The notes beneath the pieces were generated by a model, which worked only from the letters and a program-made list of their open reading frames with translations, was not told where the DNA came from and ran no database searches. The translations under genes and the position numbers were made by a program. Below are positions 1 through 5,251 of a DNA stretch of 5,251 bases, in pieces. The stretch is from Gammaproteobacteria bacterium. GTDB lineage: Bacteria > Pseudomonadota > Gammaproteobacteria > Enterobacterales > Psychrobiaceae. The stretch spans positions 1 to 5,251 of the forward strand of contig JABSRS010000265.1 in assembly GCA_013214885.1 (NCBI GenBank), read 5' to 3'. Every line of letters starts with the position of its first letter. The first letter of the stretch is position 1.

Positions 1-586
1 TGTAATGGTGAGAGTCTTGCGCTTCACCAATCATAATGACTTTTGAGTAATCTTGATGATGTAAGCCAATCGAATACAATTCACCGTGTTGCGAACATTC
101 AATATCAATCGATAAGGCGCGTAATTTAGGTGAGAAATCGGCCGTTTTAACCTGTACTTGGTCGTATTGAGTCGGCTGTAGTTGATTTTTTCTAACGCCC
201 TTAAACTCTATTCCACCACGAATAAATCGCTCCATCAGGTAACGCTGATCTAAGGTGAAGTCATCTTCGTAAGTAACTATATCTCCTTGTCGGAGAATTG
301 CTTTAGCTGCTCGAGATTCTTTGATTGTTTTAAAGTACAAGCAACTAATCGGTTCAAAATTGAAATTGGTTAACGGTAAAATTTTTACAGCAACATTAAT
401 TCCTTGTTGTTTCAGTAGGGTAAGCATTGGCTTTGTTTGGCTGGAGGCAATAAAAAAAAGCGGTATCTGCCCTGTGATATTGAGTTTTACAGCGCCATTG
501 TCGGTGATGACCCATAATTCAATTAGAGGTTTGAAATTATAATCAATCGCTTGCTGGGTCAGTACAAAGCCTGTTTGTGATATCAT
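1..586 (-). CDS. polB: DNA polymerase II, N-terminal part (runs off left edge)
   Basis: Family B DNA polymerase II, an SOS-associated repair and translesion polymerase with 3'-5' proofreading activity, acting on the chromosome. Only the first 195 codons are in the window. The translation lines up with my memory of E. coli PolB from its first residues (MISQTGFVLT against MAQAGFILT), through RYLMERFI at residues 115-122, to LSIDIECSQHGELYSIGL around 158-175. The last segment contains the exonuclease I motif DIE (D161, E163), so the proofreading site appears intact as far as it can be seen. The exonuclease remainder and the polymerase domain lie beyond the edge. The ATG at 586 is favoured because the N-terminus matches the family at the same offset. 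No convincing Shine-Dalgarno precedes it: the start lies 8 bases from a 21-bp hairpin arm. No LexA box is visible in the intergenic sequence. Identification is firm; expression from this odd leader is uncertain. Confidence 0.94.
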   Translation of the reverse strand, partial: MISQTGFVLTQQAIDYNFKPLIELWVITDNGAVKLNITGQIPLFFIASSQTKPMLTLLKQQGINVAVKILPLTNFNFEPISCLYFKTIKESRAAKAILRQGDIVTYEDDFTLDQRYLMERFIRGGIEFKGVRKNQLQPTQYDQVQVKTADFSPKLRALSIDIECSQHGELYSIGLHHQDYSKVIMIGEAQDSHHY

Positions 587-594
587 TTTTGTAA

Positions 595-649
595 GGTATT
601 ACATCTAAGTCTGTTTATAAACGATATTAACAGACTTAGATGTAATACC
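595..649. repeat. Perfect 21-bp inverted repeat (hairpin / MITE-like) abutting polB
   Basis: The left arm, 595-615 (starting GGTATTACATCTAAG), is the exact reverse complement of the right arm, 629-649 (ending AGATGTAATACC), with a 13-base spacer at 616-628. The palindrome GTTTATAAAC (613-622) spans the edge of the left arm. As RNA on the minus strand this would form a long stable stem ending 8 bases before the polB start codon. No T-run follows, so it does not look like a standard Rho-independent terminator. The terminal sequence TGTAATACCAA (641-651) recurs at 5173-5183. I infer a short dispersed palindromic element of the MITE or REP kind; the pairing itself is seen directly, the mobile nature is not proven. 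Confidence 0.9.
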
Positions 650-711
650 AAATTAGGCTGGCACCTCTCCCTTAAATTATCTAATGACTCAGTCGTGAAC
701 TGGCGTGTTTT

Positions 712-2046
712 TCATTTGAAATCAGCCTTTTTTTGATAAATAATTTTCCAATATTGTTGGATAAATTGATCAACCAGAATTGAACACTCTTGATCTGTTT
801 TTATTTTTTCAATTTTATATTTCGTTGCAATATTAAGGTATTGCTCCATTGACCAACGTATTTCGGGTAACTCGTATTCTTTTTTGCGCTGCCAGACTGT
901 ATCGGGATCATTATAGAGCAAAAACATCGCATCTGGAGATGGGCTAAACTTTACAATTAACTGTCTGATAAATTTTCCGTTTTTAACTTCCCGATTTTTA
1001 TAACCTACTTCAAGGTCATGGGTATAACGGTCAATTAGTACCACCCGGCCACGAAGGCTTTGAAGATATACATAACGGAAATAGCGATAATTAGACTCTA
1101 GCGGTGCATTAATATAATAAAGATAACGACGGATTAATCCTTTGGTTATTTTTATTGTTCGACTCAGTGGTGTAGTCACTTGATTTAAGCCAAAGATTTC
1201 ATCTTTCGGATTGGCTGCTATGGAGTCTAAAAATACGGTGGTAAAAAGTTTATTTCTGAACCAGGGGCCCATATAAGCATTTCTTGTTGGTATACCAATC
1301 GCTTTTAAACGTTGCTCTAGTTGTTCGATAAATGTCGATTTCCCGGCACCATCTGGGCCTATAAATGCAATTGCAATACCGCGATTCCTACCAAATAGTG
1401 GTGCGATATTTTGGTAGTATGTGGTCGTTATTTTCCGCCAATAATACGCTCTATTCATTGGCATTAGAGATTTTTGCAGCAATTTTTTTAGCTGTTTTAC
1501 GGTATCGATATCAGTCAGTATTTTGATTGGATCATGGTAAATAGTCTCTATAATGGCTGCTGTGCCATAGCTTTGTGCCATCACAACAAGATTATTTTGT
1601 GCTTGATCCGAAAGATTAATTTGTTTGAGTTTTGAGATGTATTTATCAGCAAGCTTGTTTTTACCAAGTACAACATGACAAAACAGGTGATATAGGTAGG
1701 CCTCTGATGATGGCTGGTAAAGATTGTGAGATATCTGGTTGCAATGGATGAAAAAAGATTCGGTATCGAGATAAATTATATTATTTTGGATTAGCGACGC
1801 ATGAATATCTAATAGGTAACTGCGCGAATCAATAATTTTTATTGCAACATGTTTGTTGCTAATTGTTTTGCCATTTTTATAAATTACCCACCCTTGCTGA
1901 GTTAATAAACTTAGCACTTTATGGATCTGCTGAGCATTGATAAGAAGGTCTAGTTCGGGAAGGTCTGTCAGCATTTGAGGATCATCCCTAAGAATGCAAA
2001 CTTGAATGTCATTTGATGTTATTTTCTCAAGAATTTCACTGTACAT
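712..2046 (-). CDS. Nucleotidyltransferase-like / thymidylate kinase-like P-loop fusion protein
   Basis: A 444-residue cytoplasmic protein with two apparent catalytic regions (numbering from the ATG at 2046). The N-terminal part (about 1-190) resembles the uncharacterised nucleotidyltransferase family NTP_transf_5: the segment LPELDLLI gives E31 and D33, where the family usually has DxD, and LLDIH supplies a third acid at D80. The C-terminal part (about 223-440) is a P-loop kinase of the thymidylate kinase type: Walker A GPDGAGKST at 230-238, a DRY motif at 339-341 following a hydrophobic strand, and a basic, acid-rich lid-like stretch near 386-394. It is unlikely to be the housekeeping dTMP kinase, which is about 210 residues with no such N-terminal domain. 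Proteins of this kind occur in surface-glycan clusters, with substrate unknown. The longer frame opens at a TTG (2064), but ATG 2046 has AAAGGA (2052-2057) at a 5-base spacing and is preferred. It lies 95 bases after the APH-type kinase and is probably co-transcribed with it. Confidence 0.85.
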   Translation of the reverse strand: MYSEILEKITSNDIQVCILRDDPQMLTDLPELDLLINAQQIHKVLSLLTQQGWVIYKNGKTISNKHVAIKIIDSRSYLLDIHASLIQNNIIYLDTESFFIHCNQISHNLYQPSSEAYLYHLFCHVVLGKNKLADKYISKLKQINLSDQAQNNLVVMAQSYGTAAIIETIYHDPIKILTDIDTVKQLKKLLQKSLMPMNRAYYWRKITTTYYQNIAPLFGRNRGIAIAFIGPDGAGKSTFIEQLEQRLKAIGIPTRNAYMGPWFRNKLFTTVFLDSIAANPKDEIFGLNQVTTPLSRTIKITKGLIRRYLYYINAPLESNYRYFRYVYLQSLRGRVVLIDRYTHDLEVGYKNREVKNGKFIRQLIVKFSPSPDAMFLLYNDPDTVWQRKKEYELPEIRWSMEQYLNIATKYKIEKIKTDQECSILVDQFIQQYWKIIYQKKADFK

Positions 2047-2051
2047 ACCAT

Positions 2052-2057
2052 TCCTTT
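2052..2057 (-). promoter_or_regulatory. Shine-Dalgarno deciding the fusion-kinase start
   Basis: On the minus strand AAAGGA stands 5 bases before the ATG at 2046. The in-frame TTG at 2064 lies upstream of this site and has no comparable purine-rich sequence, so the ATG is taken as the true start and the protein loses six residues relative to the longest frame. Confidence 0.75.
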
Positions 2058-2114
2058 GTAACAAATTCGTTGTTGGAGTTGACTACTAGTTTATTTCGCC
2101 GATAGAAAATTTTT

Positions 2115-2120
2115 ATTATA
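2115..2120 (-). promoter_or_regulatory. Possible internal -10 element (TATAAT)
   Basis: A perfect TATAAT hexamer on the minus strand lies about 70 bases upstream of the fusion-kinase ATG, in the 95-base gap after the APH-type kinase. The nearest -35-like sequence, TTGATA, is only 12 bases away, too close for a standard sigma-70 promoter, and the hexamer at the proper 17-base distance is poor. In such AT-rich sequence a chance match is quite possible. The rest of the 2047-2141 gap shows no hairpin with a T-run. Confidence 0.2.
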
Positions 2121-2141
2121 GAATCATCATGCTATCAATAT

Positions 2142-3425
2142 TTATTGTATTGGATTTTGTTTCCCATGAGTTTGTATCAGGTTATGACAAAACTCATATA
2201 CGACAGGCACGGTATTATCTAACATCCAGGTGTGCCAATTGCGACTGACGGTTGCCTTTTCGCGCATTGCACTTTGTAATAGAAATAGCCATACGATAAT
2301 AGCCATGCACTTGACGTCCACTAAGCTATAATCGAACTTTAGACAAATATCATTTAGGATTCTTTTAAATGCCAGTCTATCGTCATTATCTTCCAACAGT
2401 CTGTTGATTACCTCGCCATAATACATATTCTTACCATTAGGATTAGCAGTAAACATTGCTAAAAATAACATCATTGTGTCGTGTAAATCGGTGCCGCCAG
2501 GGCTGGCACGATCAAAGTCAATCATCCCTTTAACCTGTGTTTTGGAACTGTCGAAAATAATATTGCCAAAGTGATAATCACCATGAATGTGAACCGAATG
2601 TCTATCACTGCTAATTAAAAAATTGAGCAGGTATTGGATAATTAAAGTTAGTTGTTCACTGTGCTTTAAATAATGTTGTGGCAACAATTTAAAATCACTA
2701 TACGCTTGCCATTTTTGATCGTCACAAGTTAATTGTTTATTCATCTTAGCGGCAACATCGGCGCAAATATTAAAGTTGTGCTCTATGTGCTCGATGTTTT
2801 CGGCATTTGAGCCAGAGCGAGGAAGTGTGTTTCCTGGAATGTAACTTTGGATTAAAAGTGTTGCATCACCGACCGAACCTTCATTGAGCAGTTTAGGTGA
2901 TTCAAGATTGATAGCGTGTAACGCAGACAAGTATTGGTGTTTTTTTAAGCCGACCACTTGTCGTTGTAAATAAACTTTTGCAGCATCGGTTAGTGCCACT
3001 TTAGTCATCATGAAACATTGGTTAATTTGATATTTTATTAATAATATATTATGGGTTGTTAAGATAAACTCTATGGTGTCATTCTCTGTGGCCTTAAGCT
3101 CTTGCTTCAAAAGATCACGAAAAGAAATACCTTGATGGTCTGGTTTAATATACTCAATATTTAGTTTGCTCTGCCATAAGCTTGGAATTAAATTTGCTAA
3201 CTTTAGTTCTAGTAACTCAAAAGACCCAGAGCCAAATCTGATGGTGTCCCCCGTTATTATTGTTACGTTCTGGCCCTTGAACCAATAAAAAACACATTGA
3301 AAAATGACCCGTGAGGAAATTTTCAAGCGATTAATTAACACTATCAGGACACTGGTATTTGGTTGTTGGTTCTTTTTAATCTCTAGTATTAATTGAAGTA
3401 ACTTGTTGCTATAGATAATGTTCAT
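2142..3425 (-). CDS. APH-fold phosphotransferase (small-molecule kinase) of glycan context
   Basis: A 427-residue cytoplasmic protein of the aminoglycoside phosphotransferase / choline kinase superfamily, which moves the ATP gamma-phosphate to a hydroxyl of a small molecule. The catalytic loop reads HGDYHFGNI (281-289), with D283 as likely base and N288 as metal ligand. The metal-binding DFD follows at 303-305 within GMIDFDRASPGGTDLHD. A hinge-like QSYIPG is at 193-198, and K142 is the best candidate for the ATP-binding lysine, with Gln156 where related kinases often carry Glu. The first 130 or so residues match no domain I recognise. The company of a flippase and a nucleotidyltransferase-like protein favours a sugar or alcohol headgroup as substrate over an antibiotic. 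The ATG at 3425 has only a distant AGGGA (12-base spacing) and overlaps the stop of a possible leader ORF as ATGA, so coupled translation is possible. No better in-frame start exists before the upstream TAA. Family certain, substrate unknown. Confidence 0.85.
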   Translation of the reverse strand: MNIIYSNKLLQLILEIKKNQQPNTSVLIVLINRLKISSRVIFQCVFYWFKGQNVTIITGDTIRFGSGSFELLELKLANLIPSLWQSKLNIEYIKPDHQGISFRDLLKQELKATENDTIEFILTTHNILLIKYQINQCFMMTKVALTDAAKVYLQRQVVGLKKHQYLSALHAINLESPKLLNEGSVGDATLLIQSYIPGNTLPRSGSNAENIEHIEHNFNICADVAAKMNKQLTCDDQKWQAYSDFKLLPQHYLKHSEQLTLIIQYLLNFLISSDRHSVHIHGDYHFGNIIFDSSKTQVKGMIDFDRASPGGTDLHDTMMLFLAMFTANPNGKNMYYGEVINRLLEDNDDRLAFKRILNDICLKFDYSLVDVKCMAIIVWLFLLQSAMREKATVSRNWHTWMLDNTVPVVYEFCHNLIQTHGKQNPIQ

Positions 3426-3478
3426 AGTAAGCCGATGTCCCTGAATATTAGCAATCCGTTTTGCATTCCCTGTGGCAA
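3422..3478 (-). CDS. Possible 18-codon leader ORF overlapping the APH-kinase start
   Basis: A TTG at 3478, preceded at a 5-base spacing by the strong Shine-Dalgarno AAAGGGG (3484-3490), opens a short frame reading (M)PQGMQNGLLIFRDIGLL. It ends in a TGA sharing bases with the kinase start codon (ATGA). An in-frame GTG at 3484 overlaps the Shine-Dalgarno, and an in-frame ATG at 3466 would give 14 codons. The peptide resembles nothing I know and has no run of one amino acid suggesting attenuation. It could couple translation of the weakly signalled kinase start, or be coincidence. A decayed N-terminus of the kinase in another frame is a less likely alternative. Confidence 0.3.
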   Translation of the reverse strand: MPQGMQNGLLIFRDIGLL

Positions 3479-3537
3479 ATACACCCCTTTGTAATTATTT
3501 CACCTAATCTAGATTTGTTTATTCAGGATTTAGGTTA

Positions 3538-3565
3538 TCTACTAAATATAGACTAATTTAGTAGA
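3538..3565. repeat. Small AT-rich inverted repeat after the flippase gene
   Basis: Ten-base arms, TCTACTAAAT (3538-3547) and ATTTAGTAGA (3556-3565), pair perfectly around an 8-base spacer, starting 22 bases beyond the flippase stop codon. A second, imperfect pairing (ACCTAATC at 3502-3509 with GATTTAGGT at 3527-3535, one base bulged) lies just beyond. Neither stem is GC-rich or followed by a T-run on the minus strand, so these may stabilise or process an mRNA end rather than act as a strong terminator. Apart from the leader ORF, the rest of the 161-base gap shows nothing definite. Confidence 0.6.
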
Positions 3566-3586
3566 AGTATTCTCTCATTTGATTTT

Positions 3587-5083
3587 CTACTTGAACTTGG
3601 CAATCTTAACTTGAAAAAATGCTTTTAATGCTTGAATTATTTCGGATTCCAAGGATGGTGGTTTGTTGCATAACAACCATAACCCCAGAATAAATGACAC
3701 ATAACAAATTGCCCCAAGCAGTATTTTTACCACCAGCAATAATCCATCATCTAAATTTAATATCTGCGCTAAATTAATGATGATTGCATACATAGCTAAA
3801 CCAGCTAACAATGGTCGCCATACTATATTGATAATTTGGCTAAAGGTAACACCACAGCGTTTCTTCACTAGATAATGGACCACAAAAAACATAATAATCC
3901 CAATTAACACTCGGGTATAAACAATGCCTAATAGCCCAAACAGCTCAAATGCTGGAAACATGGTGGCGATGATAATGATTGCCTGAATCCAAAATAAATA
4001 GGCTGTGTATTTAACATTACCGGTAATAGTGAGTAAATTTCCAGAAATGGTGTACATGGATGTGCATACAGAAAAAAAGACCAAACATTCAATTAAAGGT
4101 ACTACTGGTAGCCATTTATCGCCACCGCCTAAAAATAATGGAATCAACTCTTGCGACACGGCGCCAAAACCTAGTGCTATCGGTATCGCTAATAGTGTCA
4201 TTGCTGATAACGCCTTGATATAGGCGGCAATAAGCCGTTTTTTATCCTGCTTAAGTTTTACTAAAGCAGGAATCAAAGCTCTGGCAAATGGCTGTTGGAT
4301 TTCAGTATTGGTCAATAGCGACAGCTCACTAGCCCAGCGGTAATAACCCAAGTTGGTAACCGAGGTGATACTTGAAAGGATCAATATATCACCAGTGGTC
4401 GAAATATATTGAGCAAAGTTCCGAACCAAAATCCATTGTGAAAACCCCCATATTTCTGAAAATTTTGCTAAGGATAATTTAGGCCTGAAGCCGCTCATTA
4501 GGTAACTTGCAGCTACATTGATGATTATACTTATCAGTGTTCCCACGACTAAGGCCATGTAGGACTTATAGTAAAATGCAAGCCCAATGGTAATCAAGGT
4601 ACTAAAGATTTTCGGTAATACATTTAAATAAAAATCCTTGGAAAATTGCAGTTCTTTTTGAAATTTTACTGTACCAATATTCTTAAAACCGCCGATCAGC
4701 GCTGCCACTGCAACTATCTGGATAATCAGTTCTATTCTTGGATCTTGATAAAATTGGGCTATGTATGGTGAGGTTAACATTAGTAGCACCGATACGACTG
4801 CCGACTGTAATAATCGAATAGTCCATGCGGTATCAAAATGTTGATCGGTAGCTTCGCTATTTTGAATTAACGCCCAATTAACACCAAATTCGAATAATAG
4901 CGAGACTAAACCAAAGATTGCCATGGCCGTTGCAACAAGCCCAAAATCTTCTGGTACTAATAATCTTGCTAAAAATGCCGAACTAACGAACCCCATCCCT
5001 TTGATCGACCAACGCATTGCCACGTACCATTTAGTGCCGTTAAAAACTTGCTTGGCAAGCGAGGGGGAGGATTGAATCGCCAT
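3587..5083 (-). CDS. Polysaccharide flippase, Wzx/WzxC-like (MOP superfamily)
   Basis: A 498-residue inner-membrane protein expected to flip undecaprenyl-linked glycan units from the cytoplasmic to the periplasmic face. The length fits WzxC/TuaB-type transporters (about 480-500). The sequence is hydrophobic throughout, with roughly 12-14 membrane segments, for example near 47-66, 92-110, 118-133, 155-171, 176-194, 292-310, 326-344, 358-377, 382-402, 422-440 and 447-471. Family-like features are the N-terminal block with LARLLVPEDFG (38-48), ALIQN (71-75) and FGLLGIVYTRV (382-392). No signal peptide is expected. The gene is the first visible member of a leftward group with two kinase genes, which suggests their products act on the same glycan. 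The ATG at 5083 lacks its own Shine-Dalgarno but overlaps the stop of a 17-codon ORF (TAATG), which hints at coupled translation. No truncation is seen. Family certain; glycan specificity cannot be judged. Confidence 0.9.
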   Translation of the reverse strand: MAIQSSPSLAKQVFNGTKWYVAMRWSIKGMGFVSSAFLARLLVPEDFGLVATAMAIFGLVSLLFEFGVNWALIQNSEATDQHFDTAWTIRLLQSAVVSVLLMLTSPYIAQFYQDPRIELIIQIVAVAALIGGFKNIGTVKFQKELQFSKDFYLNVLPKIFSTLITIGLAFYYKSYMALVVGTLISIIINVAASYLMSGFRPKLSLAKFSEIWGFSQWILVRNFAQYISTTGDILILSSITSVTNLGYYRWASELSLLTNTEIQQPFARALIPALVKLKQDKKRLIAAYIKALSAMTLLAIPIALGFGAVSQELIPLFLGGGDKWLPVVPLIECLVFFSVCTSMYTISGNLLTITGNVKYTAYLFWIQAIIIIATMFPAFELFGLLGIVYTRVLIGIIMFFVVHYLVKKRCGVTFSQIINIVWRPLLAGLAMYAIIINLAQILNLDDGLLLVVKILLGAICYVSFILGLWLLCNKPPSLESEIIQALKAFFQVKIAKFK

Positions 5084-5136
5084 TAAAAGACCATTAGTAT
5101 GTTAATGGTGGTGAAGTTTACTTTGTTACCTAGCAT
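5083..5136 (-). CDS. Possible 17-codon leader ORF overlapping the flippase start
   Basis: An ATG at 5136 with a good Shine-Dalgarno (AGGGA, 5143-5147, 6-base spacing) opens MLGNKVNFTTINILMVF and stops at a TAA whose last base is the first base of the flippase ATG (TAATG). The flippase start has no purine-rich site of its own, so ribosomes finishing this mini-ORF could re-initiate on the flippase. The peptide is unlike any leader I recognise. It is too short to judge by codon use; the support is the ribosome-binding site and the exact stop/start overlap. Confidence 0.4.
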   Translation of the reverse strand: MLGNKVNFTTINILMVF

Positions 5137-5166
5137 TTGATGTCCCTAATAAAAATATTCCTTTCA

Positions 5167-5195
5167 ATCATATGTAATACCAATTCCACTAAAAA
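5167..5195 (-). promoter_or_regulatory. Weak sigma-70 promoter candidate for the flippase operon
   Basis: On the minus strand TATGAT (5167-5172, five of six to TATAAT) follows TTTTTA (5190-5195, three of six to TTGACA) at the ideal 17-base spacing. A start near 5160 would leave about 24 bases before the leader ORF ATG. The candidate overlaps the TGTAATACCAA repeat, so a repeat-borne promoter is conceivable. The -35 match is poor and the call is tentative. Confidence 0.25.
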
Positions 5196-5251
5196 GGTGA
5201 TCATTTTTCACGGTTAAAACAAATGATAACGGTGTTGTTTATTTCATATTT
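5173..5251. repeat. TGTAATACCAA-type intergenic repeat, probably incomplete at window edge
   Basis: The sequence starts TGTAATACCAATTCCACT and continues to the right edge with no coding frame. Its first 11 bases equal 641-651 at the end of the inverted repeat beside polB, in the same orientation. Inside, ATCATTT (5200-5206) pairs with AAATGAT (5221-5227). From memory, sequences beginning TAATACCAATTCC are scattered through intergenic regions of Shewanella- and Colwellia-like genomes, but I cannot confirm that here, and the right end of any element is outside the window. Confidence 0.4.

Noticed and set aside
321..542. 73-codon open frame on the plus strand
   Set aside because: It lies antisense inside the clearly recognisable polB N-terminal coding region and has no family resemblance.
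611..633. LexA box upstream of polB (CTGT...ACAG)
   Set aside because: The two half-sites are separated by 15 bases instead of the 8 of the CTGT-N8-ACAG consensus and arise from the inverted repeat arms.
595..649. Rho-independent terminator between the fusion kinase and polB
   Set aside because: The stem is long but AT-rich and is not followed by a T-run on either strand, so it looks more like a palindromic repeat.
712..2046. Housekeeping thymidylate kinase (tmk)
   Set aside because: Walker A and DRY are present, but the protein is about twice the usual length with a separate N-terminal domain and sits in a glycan-type gene group.
2047..2064. TTG start at 2064 for the fusion kinase
   Set aside because: The ATG at 2046 has AAAGGA at a 5-base spacing, and that site lies inside the extra six codons of the TTG version.
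2142..3425. Aminoglycoside resistance enzyme
   Set aside because: Only the kinase-fold motifs match; the length, extra N-terminal region and glycan-gene context do not support an antibiotic substrate.
4005..4223. 72-codon open frame on the plus strand
   Set aside because: It is antisense to the middle of the flippase gene and shows no protein family features.
5084..5251. JUMPstart/ops element (GGCGGTAG) ahead of the flippase operon
   Set aside because: The core sequence is not present on either strand of this stretch, so RfaH recruitment is not supported here.

Overview
This 5251-base window comes from an AT-rich gammaproteobacterium, most likely a marine Alteromonadales-type organism (Shewanella, Colwellia or a relative). 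That placement is an inference. It rests on the closeness of the partial gene at the left edge to enterobacterial DNA polymerase II, on the low GC of the sequence, and on short TAATACCAA-type intergenic repeats of a kind I associate with those genera. No database search was possible.

All recognisable genes lie on the minus strand, so transcription runs from right to left. From the right edge: an intergenic stretch (5084-5251) holds a TGTAATACCAA repeat, a weak promoter candidate and a possible 17-codon leader ORF. Next come a polysaccharide flippase of the Wzx/MOP type (3587-5083), a 161-base intergenic stretch with a hairpin and a second possible leader ORF, an APH-fold small-molecule kinase (2142-3425), a 95-base gap, and a two-domain protein joining a nucleotidyltransferase-like domain to a thymidylate-kinase-like P-loop kinase (712-2046). 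A perfect 21-bp inverted repeat (595-649) then sits almost on the start codon of polB, whose first 195 codons occupy 1-586.

The three middle genes look like an accessory surface-glycan module placed next to a core gene. The flippase would move a lipid-linked glycan across the inner membrane. The two kinases and the nucleotidyltransferase-like domain would prepare or attach a phosphorylated or nucleotide-activated substituent. No glycosyltransferase or polymerase is visible here, so the module either continues to the right of the window or serves a glycan made elsewhere. Its substrate cannot be read from the sequence. polB is a chromosomal repair polymerase and has no evident functional link to the module.

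The points most worth a second look are the hairpin that takes the place of a normal polB leader, two mini-ORFs whose stop codons overlap the start codons of the flippase and the kinase, the nucleotidyltransferase/P-loop kinase fusion with Glu at the first expected acidic position, and the shared repeat 11-mer at both ends of the three-gene segment.
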